Assembly (NCBI RefSeq): GCF_004367585.1
Contig: NZ_CP038015.1
Location: 3,835,001-3,892,500 of the forward strand
Direction: 5' to 3'
From: Paenisporosarcina antarctica
GTDB taxonomy: Bacteria; Bacillota; Bacilli; Bacillales_A; Planococcaceae
Length of the DNA: 57,500 bases
A program made the translations under genes and the position numbers. Shown piece by piece: positions 50,160 to 57,500 of the stretch. The number at the start of each line of letters is the position of its first letter. Position 1 is the first letter of the stretch. Below the pieces are notes generated by a model that searched no databases, had not been told where the DNA came from, and worked only from the letters and a program-made list of their open reading frames with translations.

Positions 50160-50196
50160 AAGCAGTTTTCTGATTTACTCAGGGAGCTGCTTTTTG
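50160..50196 (+). terminator. Terminator before cysK
   Basis: AAGCAG and TCTGA pair with TCAGG and CTGCTT around small internal bulges, then TTTTTG. It ends read-through from yacD. An AGGAATT motif further on (about 50254-50262) resembles sites seen before CymR-regulated cysteine genes, but I cannot support it further. Confidence 0.65.
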
Positions 50197-50273
50197 TTTG
50201 CGAAAAGTCAGAAAAATTGGTAAGATTAAGAAAATAATAACCAATTAAACTACTAGGAATTAGGAGTGATTAA

Positions 50274-51200
50274 ATGGCACGCGTAGGGAATTCGATAGCA
50301 GATTTAGTAGGACATACGCCGATTGTGAAATTGAACCGCTTAACCGGACCTGATGATGCAGAGGTTTATTTAAAGTTAGAATTCTTCAATCCAAGCAGTA
50401 GTGTAAAAGATCGTATTGCTCTTTCAATGATTGAAGCGGGTGAACGAGAAGGTAAGTTAAAACTAGGTGATACGATTATTGAACCAACTAGCGGTAACAC
50501 AGGTATTGGTCTTGCAATGATTGCTGCAGCCAAAGGTTATAAATCGGTACTTGTTATGCCTGAAACAATGAGCATGGAGAGACGCAATTTATTACGTGCA
50601 TACGGTGCGGACTTAGTGTTGACGCCAGGTCCAGACGGGATGAAGGGTGCGATTGCCAAAGCAACTGAACTCGCTGAAGAAAATGGTTGGTTTATGCCAC
50701 AACAATTCAACAACTTAGCAAATCCAGAAGTACACCGTTTAACAACAGGTCCAGAAATTGTAGAAGCGATGGATCAATTAGATGCTTTCATATCAGGAAT
50801 TGGCACAGGGGGAACGATAACTGGCGCGGGCGAAGTATTGAAAAACAACTTCCCGGGTATTGAAATAGTGGCAGTTGAACCAAAAGATTCTGCCATTTTA
50901 TCAGGTGGTCAGCCTGGGCCTCATAAAATTCAAGGAATTGGCGCAGGTTTTGTGCCTGAAGTCTTGAATACCGAAGTTTACGATAGCATCATTCAAGTTT
51001 CAAACGAAGATGCATATGAAGCAGCACGCAAAACAGCACGTGAAGAAGGTATTTTAGGTGGTGTTTCATCGGGTGCAGCTGTGTATGCTGCCTTAGAAGT
51101 AGCGCGCAGACTAGGTAAAGGTAAAAAAGTTTTAGCTATTCTCCCTTCAAATGGAGAACGTTATTTAAGCACACCCTTATACCAATTTGATGAAAAATAA
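50274..51200 (+). CDS. cysK: Cysteine synthase A (O-acetylserine sulfhydrylase)
   Basis: A PLP enzyme of 308 residues that makes cysteine from O-acetylserine and sulfide; in B. subtilis it also partners the CymR repressor. The Schiff-base lysine is K45 in [11 protein letters not shown]; the substrate loop is [10 protein letters not shown] (about 69-78); the PLP-phosphate loop is [10 protein letters not shown] (about 177-186). TTAGGAGTG precedes the ATG. It has its own terminator, separating it from the pab operon. Confidence 0.96.
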   Translation: MARVGNSIADLVGHTPIVKLNRLTGPDDAEVYLKLEFFNPSSSVKDRIALSMIEAGEREGKLKLGDTIIEPTSGNTGIGLAMIAAAKGYKSVLVMPETMSMERRNLLRAYGADLVLTPGPDGMKGAIAKATELAEENGWFMPQQFNNLANPEVHRLTTGPEIVEAMDQLDAFISGIGTGGTITGAGEVLKNNFPGIEIVAVEPKDSAILSGGQPGPHKIQGIGAGFVPEVLNTEVYDSIIQVSNEDAYEAARKTAREEGILGGVSSGAAVYAALEVARRLGKGKKVLAILPSNGERYLSTPLYQFDEK

Positions 51201-51212
51201 TAATGAATCCAG

Positions 51213-51241
51213 AAAGAGAGCGGAGACGTTCTCTTTTTTTT
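51213..51241 (+). terminator. cysK terminator
   Basis: AAAGAGAG pairs with TTCTCTTT (one G-U pair), with an 8-nt loop and a T-run. Confidence 0.8.
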
Positions 51242-51306
51242 GTGGCGTTTAACTAGTGATTCGCGATAAGATAAAAGTAATACTGTTTTTCAGGGGGAGA
51301 CCGAAC

Positions 51307-52725
51307 ATGCGTGATGTTCAATTACATACATCAACGACTGCATTTAATAAAGATGAATTTTATTACGCTTATAAAGAGTTAACACAAAATGAAGCACACC
51401 ATATATTGATGGAAAGTGGCCGTGGAGGACAATTTAGTGTAGCAGCTTGGAACCCGTTAGCCGTTATAGAATCAACTGTAAAGGGTTTATGTATTAAATG
51501 GCGTGATGGGAAAGTGGAAGAACGCCAAGGAGAAGCATTACAATTAGTCGAAGAATTAGTAGCGGAGTTTCAATTTGCGCATATTCCTGAATTGCCAGAT
51601 TTTCAAGGGGGAGCTGCCGGCTTCATTACTTACGACTACGCACGCCAAATTGAAGTACTGCCAAATGACACGGAAGATGATTTGCGCATTCCTGACTTGT
51701 TCTTTTATTTGCTCGATCAATGGGCGGTTTTAGATATAGAGAAAGAAGTTGTGCACTTCATGCATATTTCGACAGTTGAAGTTGATTTACAGGCACAGAG
51801 TGAAAAATGGCAACAAGCAGCTAAGAGAGGTTTAGTGTCTCGACTATTTTCTTCAGGTGGTGCAACAGAAATACGTGAAGACCATGCACAAGCACATGTC
51901 TCGATGACTGGACCTGATTTTGAAGAAGCTGTTCGACGTGTTCAAACGTATATTACTCAAGGTGATGTGTTTCAAGTGAACTTATCGGTACGGCAATCCA
52001 AAGAGTTATCGGTTTCACCGGTGACGTATTATGAAGCATTGCGATCGTTTAATCCTTCGCCGTACATGGCATATATCCAATCACCAGAATTTGCAGTTGT
52101 ATCAGGGTCACCAGAATTGTTAGTAAAGAAAAAAGGCGATGAACTGTCGACGCGGCCACTAGCTGGTACACGTCCGCGTGGAAAAGATGAGGCACAAGAT
52201 GCGCTACTTGCGAAAGACTTAATTGACAATGAAAAAGAACGTGCTGAACATGTTATGTTGGTTGATTTAGAGCGCAATGATTTAGGGCGGGTCTCTGCGT
52301 ATGGCTCAGTTGAAGTGAATGAATTCATGGTTATTGAAAAATATTCGCATGTGATGCATATTGTGTCGAACGTACGAGGAATACTTGCTAATAATACGTC
52401 AAACACTGAAGTGATTCGAGCGGTATTTCCTGGAGGGACCATTACAGGAGCACCAAAAATCCGGACAATGGAAATTATTGAAGAACTTGAGCCGGTTAGG
52501 CGTGGTATATACACAGGTTCTATCGGTTGGCTCGGTTACACAGGTGATTTGGAATTAAATATCGTGATTCGTACAGCGTTTGTAAAAGACGGAATCGCAC
52601 ATATTCAAGCAGGAGCGGGTATTGTCATTGACTCCAGTCCGGCAAATGAGTACATCGAATCGTTAAACAAAGCCAAAGCATTGTGGCAAGCAAAATCAAT
52701 GGCGGAGGGAGTGGAAAACAAATGA
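51307..52725 (+). CDS. pabB: Aminodeoxychorismate synthase component I
   Basis: Makes 4-amino-4-deoxychorismate from chorismate with ammonia supplied by PabA, for folate. 472 residues of the chorismate-binding (anthranilate synthase I) family: [14 protein letters not shown] near 115, then the C-terminal catalytic half with [18 protein letters not shown] (about 292-301), [28 protein letters not shown] and [17 protein letters not shown] 51307 follows AGGGGGAGA. It overlaps pabA by 4 bp and heads the folate operon. Confidence 0.94.
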   Translation: MRDVQLHTSTTAFNKDEFYYAYKELTQNEAHHILMESGRGGQFSVAAWNPLAVIESTVKGLCIKWRDGKVEERQGEALQLVEELVAEFQFAHIPELPDFQGGAAGFITYDYARQIEVLPNDTEDDLRIPDLFFYLLDQWAVLDIEKEVVHFMHISTVEVDLQAQSEKWQQAAKRGLVSRLFSSGGATEIREDHAQAHVSMTGPDFEEAVRRVQTYITQGDVFQVNLSVRQSKELSVSPVTYYEALRSFNPSPYMAYIQSPEFAVVSGSPELLVKKKGDELSTRPLAGTRPRGKDEAQDALLAKDLIDNEKERAEHVMLVDLERNDLGRVSAYGSVEVNEFMVIEKYSHVMHIVSNVRGILANNTSNTEVIRAVFPGGTITGAPKIRTMEIIEELEPVRRGIYTGSIGWLGYTGDLELNIVIRTAFVKDGIAHIQAGAGIVIDSSPANEYIESLNKAKALWQAKSMAEGVENK

Positions 52726-53315
52726 TTTTAATGATCGATAACTACGATTCATTTACGTATAACTTAGTTCAATATTTTGGTGAACTTGGAAAAGACTTAG
52801 TCGTTAAGCGCAATGATGAATTGACGATTGCTGATATTGAATCGTTAAAACCTGAAATGATTGTTGTTTCTCCAGGACCTTGTACGCCCAATGATGCAGG
52901 CATCAGCCTAAATGTTATCACTCACTTTGCAGGAAAGATTCCGATTTTCGGTGTGTGTCTGGGTCATCAATCAATTGGACAAGCATTCGGCGGGAACGTC
53001 ATTCGAGCGGAGCGCTTAATGCACGGCAAAACATCGCCTGTTCACCACGATGGAAAAGGTGTAAATACTGGCATGCCAAATCCGTTTCAAGCAACTCGTT
53101 ATCATTCGCTAATAGTTGAAAAAGAATCATTTCCCGATTGTTTAGAAGTAACATCGTGGACGTCAGAAGGTGAGATTATGGGGCTTCGTCATCGTGAGTT
53201 TGCAATTGAAGGCGTTCAGTATCATCCTGAATCAATCATGACTGAAGAGGGCAAACAGTTACTCCGTAATTTTATTCAGACGTATTGCCAGCCGGCGAAG
53301 AAGCAGGAAGCGTAA
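52722..53315 (+). CDS. pabA: Aminodeoxychorismate/anthranilate synthase amidotransferase subunit
   Basis: Class I glutamine amidotransferase of 197 residues. It shows [31 protein letters not shown], the nucleophile Cys in [14 protein letters not shown] (about C79-80) and His/Glu in VQYHPESIM. In Bacilli this subunit often serves both PabB and TrpE. It starts at ATG 52722 (GGAGGGA ahead). The next gene starts in its stop codon (TAATG). Confidence 0.94.
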   Translation: MILMIDNYDSFTYNLVQYFGELGKDLVVKRNDELTIADIESLKPEMIVVSPGPCTPNDAGISLNVITHFAGKIPIFGVCLGHQSIGQAFGGNVIRAERLMHGKTSPVHHDGKGVNTGMPNPFQATRYHSLIVEKESFPDCLEVTSWTSEGEIMGLRHREFAIEGVQYHPESIMTEEGKQLLRNFIQTYCQPAKKQEA

Positions 53316-54166
53316 TGTGGGCTTGGATGAACGGGGAGTTTGTGAAAGCAGATGAGCTGCGTATCTCACCTTTTGACCATGGCTTTTTATATGGTTTAGG
53401 TTTCTTTGAAACGTTCCGTACGTATGAAGGACAGCTTTTCTTAATTGAAGAGCACGTAGAACGCTTGCAAAAGGCTCTTGATGAATTTCGAATTGAAGTC
53501 AAATTAGATGTAGAAATGCTGGTAGAGATTATAGATGAATTAAATGTACGAAGTGGTGGAACAGACGGGTACTTTCGTTTAAACGTTTCAGCAGGTGTGC
53601 ATGATATAGGTTTAGCGCCCACCGTTTACGAGAGTCCTACCATTATCTTGTTTCGGAAAGAGTTGCCTCCGTTTATACGGGGGAAAGAAAAAACGGCCAT
53701 ATGGTTGAACACTCGACGCAATACACCTGAAAGCGAAGAGCGCCATAAATCACATCACTATGCAAATAACGTACGTGCTCGATTAGAGCTACCGTCACTC
53801 GCTGTGCAAGAAGGTTTCTTTTTGACAGGAGATGGACATGTTGCGGAAGGCATTACTTCAAATATTTTTTGGGTTCAAGAAGGCGTATTGTATACTCCTT
53901 CACTAGAAACAGGAATATTAGCTGGAATTACCCGTGACTGGGTGTTAAAAAATGCCGATAAACTTGGCATACGTGTAGTAGAGGGATTATTTACTCCCGA
54001 CATGCTACATACAGCCAATGAAGTATTTGTAACAAATGCTGTACAAGAGTTAGTGCCGATTGGCCAGCTAGGATCAATATGTTTTGCTGGCGTAGAGGGA
54101 TTAATCTATTTGAAGTTACACGAACGTTACGTTAAGCAAGTGAAACAGCTAGGCAAGGAGCGATAA
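53315..54166 (+). CDS. pabC: Aminodeoxychorismate lyase
   Basis: A fold-type IV PLP enzyme of 283 residues that cleaves aminodeoxychorismate to p-aminobenzoate and pyruvate. It shows MNGEFVKADELRISPFDHGF with DHGFLYGLGFFET near 23-35, the catalytic lysine in RHKSHHYANNVRAR (about K147), and VAEGITSNIFWV (about 180-191). The start at ATG 53315 is coupled to the pabA stop. It could be confused with D-amino acid or branched-chain aminotransferases, but the operon position decides. Confidence 0.92.
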   Translation: MWAWMNGEFVKADELRISPFDHGFLYGLGFFETFRTYEGQLFLIEEHVERLQKALDEFRIEVKLDVEMLVEIIDELNVRSGGTDGYFRLNVSAGVHDIGLAPTVYESPTIILFRKELPPFIRGKEKTAIWLNTRRNTPESEERHKSHHYANNVRARLELPSLAVQEGFFLTGDGHVAEGITSNIFWVQEGVLYTPSLETGILAGITRDWVLKNADKLGIRVVEGLFTPDMLHTANEVFVTNAVQELVPIGQLGSICFAGVEGLIYLKLHERYVKQVKQLGKER

Positions 54167-54168
54167 AG

Positions 54169-55017
54169 ATGAATTTAATAAACTATACAAAACCGTTCGA
54201 GGTGAATGGAACGGTTTTTGATTTTCATAAAGAAACCATTGTTATGGGAATACTAAATGTGACGCCGGACTCATTCTCCGATGGGGGCCGTTATGACGCT
54301 GTAGAAGCGGCAGTCATTCATGCAAAGAAAATGGTTGCTGACGGTGCGAAAATAATTGATGTCGGGGGAGAATCAACTCGGCCAGGTCACGTTGCTGTTG
54401 GTCTTGAAGAAGAACTATCGCGTGTCATTCCGGTTATAAGGGCTCTATCTAGAGAACTCGACGTTGCCATATCAATTGATACATATAAAGAAAAAGTGGC
54501 GGAAGCTGCCATTTTAGCTGGTGCTCATATCATTAATGATGTGTGGGGAGCCAAGCGGGAACCTGCTATAGCTGAAGTGGCGGCAAGACTCGGTGTGCCC
54601 ATTTTATTGATGCATAATCGTGATAACATGGATTACACTGATTTCTTGCCTGAGGTTAGCAAGGGGTTAGAAGAAAGTGTCCAAATTGCCAAAGACGCAG
54701 GGGTTCCCACCCATCATATTTGGCTAGATCCAGGCATTGGATTTGCTAAAACGACACAACAAAATATTTTGATGATGCAACATGTACAAGATGTTGTGGA
54801 CATGGGTTACCCGGTATTACTAGGAACATCTCGTAAGTCTACGATTGGCAAAGTCTTAAATCTGCCAGTTGAGGAACGTTTAGAAGGAACAGCAGCAACG
54901 GTTTCCTTTGGTATCATGCATGGATGTCACATGATGCGAGTACATGATGTAAAAGAAATTGTTCGTACTGTTCGCATGATGGATGTGTTGGTTGGTAAAC
55001 AACTATATATAGAATGA
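54169..55017 (+). CDS. folP: Dihydropteroate synthase
   Basis: Joins p-aminobenzoate to the pterin pyrophosphate; the target of sulfonamides (sul in B. subtilis). A 282-residue TIM barrel: MGILNVTPDSFSDGGRYD (about 26-43), IIDVGGESTRPGH (about 63-75), SIDTYKEKVA, INDVWGA, LDPGIGFAKT and GTSRKSTIG. A strong AAGGAGCGA precedes the ATG, 2 bp after pabC. Confidence 0.96.
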   Translation: MNLINYTKPFEVNGTVFDFHKETIVMGILNVTPDSFSDGGRYDAVEAAVIHAKKMVADGAKIIDVGGESTRPGHVAVGLEEELSRVIPVIRALSRELDVAISIDTYKEKVAEAAILAGAHIINDVWGAKREPAIAEVAARLGVPILLMHNRDNMDYTDFLPEVSKGLEESVQIAKDAGVPTHHIWLDPGIGFAKTTQQNILMMQHVQDVVDMGYPVLLGTSRKSTIGKVLNLPVEERLEGTAATVSFGIMHGCHMMRVHDVKEIVRTVRMMDVLVGKQLYIE

Positions 55018-55034
55018 TAAGAGGGGTGAATTAA

Positions 55035-55403
55035 ATGGATTATATTCATGTGAACGAAATGGAATTCTGGGGAAATCATGGAGTGTTTGCTGAAGAAACA
55101 AAACTTGGCCAACGATTCCGCGTTACGCTTTCGCTAGCTGTTGATTTGCAAGAAGCCGGTCAAACGGATGATTTAGAGAAAACCGTTAACTATGCAGAGG
55201 CGTTCTTCATTTGCCAAAAGATTGTTGAAACGAACCCTGCGAAATTAGTTGAAACTGTAGCGGAACGTATCGCAACGGAAATTCTAACGAAGTTCAAAGG
55301 TCGTGTTAAGGGCTGTAAAGTGATGGTAATTAAACCAGACCCTCCAATTCCAGGCCATTATCGTTCAATTGCTGTTGAAATTACAAGAGGTGAGTTTGTG
55401 TGA
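55035..55403 (+). CDS. folB: Dihydroneopterin aldolase
   Basis: 122 residues; converts dihydroneopterin to hydroxymethyl-dihydropterin. It shows MDYIHVNEMEFWGNHGVFAE with the substrate loop NHGVFAEE, VNYAEAF and the catalytic lysine in VMVIKPDPPIPGHY (about K101). It overlaps folK by 4 bp. Confidence 0.95.
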   Translation: MDYIHVNEMEFWGNHGVFAEETKLGQRFRVTLSLAVDLQEAGQTDDLEKTVNYAEAFFICQKIVETNPAKLVETVAERIATEILTKFKGRVKGCKVMVIKPDPPIPGHYRSIAVEITRGEFV

Positions 55404-55918
55404 ACACTGCATATCTTTCATTAGGTTCAAATCTAGGGGATCGTTATGAGATGTTGCGGGATGCCATACAACTCTTGCGACAACAGACTGGTTTAGAAGT
55501 ATCACGTCTTTCATCCATTTATGAGACTGACCCTGTTGGATACACTGAACAAGCTATCTTTTTAAATATGGTCGTTGAAATAAAAAGTGAATTGTGCGCA
55601 GAAGAAATACTTTTTATTTGCTTAGAAACTGAGCAGACTTTAGGGCGGATTCGTCAATTCCGCTGGGGTCCAAGGTGTATAGACCTTGACATTTTACTCT
55701 TTAATGACGAAAATATAGAGTTAGAGAAACTTACTGTCCCTCATCCGCGAATGCATGAGCGAGGGTTTGTACTCTTTCCGTTAATTGAATTAGTACCTGA
55801 TGGTGTTCATCCATTAACGGGCGTGCCTTTTGGCAAGTATGCTGAAGGTCAGAAAGAAGGCGTGCACATATGGAAAACATTCGGTGGGGTCGACGCATTC
55901 GGGCGTTCAGAAAACTAA
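55400..55918 (+). CDS. folK: 6-hydroxymethyl-7,8-dihydropterin pyrophosphokinase
   Basis: 172 residues; activates hydroxymethyl-dihydropterin for FolP. It shows YLSLGSNLGDRYEMLRDAI, SSIYETDPVGYT, the catalytic loop RIRQFRWGPRCIDLDILLF (about 80-98, Asp pair DLD) and VPHPRMHERGFVLFPL. It starts at GTG 55400, coupled to folB. Its last 49 bp also encode the beginning of yazB in another frame. Confidence 0.95.
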   Translation: MNTAYLSLGSNLGDRYEMLRDAIQLLRQQTGLEVSRLSSIYETDPVGYTEQAIFLNMVVEIKSELCAEEILFICLETEQTLGRIRQFRWGPRCIDLDILLFNDENIELEKLTVPHPRMHERGFVLFPLIELVPDGVHPLTGVPFGKYAEGQKEGVHIWKTFGGVDAFGRSEN

Positions 55919-56079
55919 AAGCGATCAAGCAAATCGATTTAGCCAAACAAATTGGTATGTCGACATCGGTTTTAGGGCAAATTGAGCGCGGAACTCGAGA
56001 ACCAACAATAAAACAACTAGAAACAATGGCATCCGTGCTTAATATAGAAGTGAAAGAGTTAATGGGTGGAACGAATTAA
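55870..56079 (+). CDS. yazB: Small helix-turn-helix (Cro/CI type) regulator YazB
   Basis: A 69-residue single XRE-type HTH domain (about 8-63: IRAFRKLKAIKQIDLAKQIG, TSVLGQIERGTREPTIKQLE). The same small gene, also overlapping folK out of frame, lies at this place in B. subtilis. Its target is unknown; it could control the folate operon. Confidence 0.9.
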   Translation: MENIRWGRRIRAFRKLKAIKQIDLAKQIGMSTSVLGQIERGTREPTIKQLETMASVLNIEVKELMGGTN

Positions 56080-56098
56080 TAAGGAAAGGAGGTTTACA

Positions 56099-57124
56099 AT
56101 GACAAAGATGAGCGATAAGCCATTTCAAATTGGTAAACATGTGATGGATAACCGTGTTGTTTTAGCGCCTATGGCTGGTATTTGCAACTCGGCATTCCGC
56201 TTGACTGTCAAAGAGTTTGGTTCAGGTCTAGTATACGCTGAGATGATTAGTGATAAAGGAATTGTTCGCAAAAACGAAAGAACAATGAGCATGCTATATA
56301 TAGACGAGCGTGAAAATCCGTTATCATTACAAATCTTTGGTGGCGATAAAGCCACATTAGTTGAAGCTGCAAAATACGTGGACCAAAATACAGAAGCGGA
56401 TATTATTGATATCAATATGGGGTGCCCAGTTTCGAAAATCATTAAATGTGAAGCGGGAGCGAAGTTATTACTCGACCCTGAAAAGATTTATGAAATGGTT
56501 GCGGCTGTAGTCGACAACGTGAAAAAACCAGTAACGGTGAAAATGCGTACAGGTTGGGACTTGGATCATTTATACGCAGTTCAAAATGCGCAAGCAGTTG
56601 AACGTGCCGGTGGATCAGCGGTTGCTGTTCATGGCCGTACACGCGTCCAAATGTATGAAGGTAAAGCTGATTGGGATATCATTCGTCAAGTGAAAGAAAA
56701 TGTCAACATTCCGGTAATCGGTAATGGGGATATCGAGACTCCTCAAGATGCCAAGCGTATGCTAGAGGAAACAGGCGTTGATGGTGTAATGATAGGTCGA
56801 GCGGCGTTAGGCGATCCGTGGATGATTTATCGTACGGTCCAATACTTGGAGACTGGGGAATTAAAGCCACAACCAACTGTTCGAGAGAAAATGGATGTGT
56901 GTTTACTTCACTTCGAACGTTTAGTTGCACTTAAGGGTGAACACGTTGCTGTTAGAGAAATGCGCAAACATGCTTCGTGGTATTTAAAAGGCATCCGTGG
57001 AAACGGCGTAGCACGTAACTTGATTAATCAAACTGAATCCGCAATAGAATTACGCGCATTCATTAATGACTTTGCAGAAGAGCAAATGGCTTTAGATGGT
57101 CAACTTGAAACAAGTGTTATGTAA
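56099..57124 (+). CDS. dusB: tRNA-dihydrouridine synthase (DusB/YacF)
   Basis: An FMN enzyme of 341 residues that reduces uridines in tRNA D loops. The N-terminal TIM barrel (about 1-245) has VLAPMAGICNSAFR, the catalytic Cys in NMGCPVSKI (about C102), KMRTGWD, VHGRTRVQMYEG and GNGDI; the C-terminal helical RNA-binding part follows. ATG 56099 follows AAAGGAGGT; a reading from 56066 starts within yazB without a ribosome site. Confidence 0.95.
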   Translation: MTKMSDKPFQIGKHVMDNRVVLAPMAGICNSAFRLTVKEFGSGLVYAEMISDKGIVRKNERTMSMLYIDERENPLSLQIFGGDKATLVEAAKYVDQNTEADIIDINMGCPVSKIIKCEAGAKLLLDPEKIYEMVAAVVDNVKKPVTVKMRTGWDLDHLYAVQNAQAVERAGGSAVAVHGRTRVQMYEGKADWDIIRQVKENVNIPVIGNGDIETPQDAKRMLEETGVDGVMIGRAALGDPWMIYRTVQYLETGELKPQPTVREKMDVCLLHFERLVALKGEHVAVREMRKHASWYLKGIRGNGVARNLINQTESAIELRAFINDFAEEQMALDGQLETSVM

Positions 57125-57133
57125 TACATGTGG

Positions 57134-57165
57134 AAAGAGCTGTCACTCTTGTGATAGCTCTTTTA
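57134..57165 (+). terminator. dusB / folate operon terminator
   Basis: AAAGAGCTGTCAC pairs, with one mismatch, with GTGATAGCTCTTT across TCTT, then T residues. Confidence 0.85.
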
Positions 57166-57325
57166 TATATAGAAGAAACTTTTCAGAATTATAGAAATTC
57201 GTGTGTAATAATTTTAAATATGCGATAACACGTGAAGACGATTGTGAAATTGTGTACAATAGGTTCAATATGAATGGATAGCTTTGACGAAAAAATATGT
57301 TTTTGATTTTCATTTTCAAAAATAA

Positions 57326-57500
<175 letters not shown>

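Overview
The window reads as a chromosome segment of a low-GC, endospore-forming member of the Bacillales. Gene order and protein sequences follow the well-known origin-proximal block of Bacillus subtilis from the end of an rRNA operon to lysS. Several features suggest the Planococcaceae/Caryophanaceae (Sporosarcina/Psychrobacillus-like) rather than Bacillus itself: the loss of several B. subtilis genes, the 21-bp array, and the dispersed palindromic intergenic elements. The genus cannot be fixed from sequence reading alone. Spore formation is supported by sspF, spoVG, spoVT, spoIIE, fin, yabP and yabQ, and by promoters that look right for sigma-F, sigma-G, sigma-E, sigma-H and Spo0A.

Layout. 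(1) 1-2287: 3' two thirds of a 23S rRNA, a 5S rRNA and the rrn terminator. (2) 2288-3402: gene-free stretch with a 21-bp-period array, a decayed second copy of the rrn terminator region and a perfect 20-bp palindrome. (3) 3403-10134: PLP decarboxylase, tmk, darA, holB, ricT, yabA, trmN6, yazA, rsmI (replication clamp loading and control, nucleotide and RNA modification). (4) Convergent abrB with two tandem 0A boxes in its leader, then metG, tatD, yabE, rnmV, rsmA, veg, sspF, ispE, purR, ridA. (5) spoVG, an inserted RND-type exporter, glmU, prs, rplY/ctc. (6) A 1.15-kb gene-poor stretch of dispersed repeats, then pth, fin, mfd, spoVT. (7) A 120-bp tandem array of long hairpins directly behind spoVT, then the flippase gene yabM, yabN (mazG), rqcP, yabP, yabQ, divIC, yabR, a DinB-like gene and two minus-strand tRNAs. 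(8) spoIIE, tilS, hpt, ftsH, coaX, hslO, yacD, cysK, and the p-aminobenzoate/folate operon pabB-pabA-pabC-folP-folB-folK-yazB-dusB, ending in the first 35 codons of lysS.

How the genes work together. Most are housekeeping genes for translation (rRNA, tRNAs, metG, lysS, rsmA, rsmI, tilS, dusB, pth, rqcP, rnmV), nucleotide and PRPP metabolism (tmk, prs, purR, hpt), replication and repair (holB, yabA, mfd), envelope (glmU, yabE, divIC, ispE, yabM) and cofactors (coaX, pab/fol). Sporulation genes are interleaved and appear to be switched on by their own alternative-sigma promoters, two of which are embedded in upstream terminators. No prophage, CRISPR array, toxin system or intact insertion sequence was seen. 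The least explained material is intergenic: the hairpin array behind spoVT (with compensatory base changes between units), a dispersed element centred on GCAGGAGCA, and the 21-bp array after the rRNA operon.
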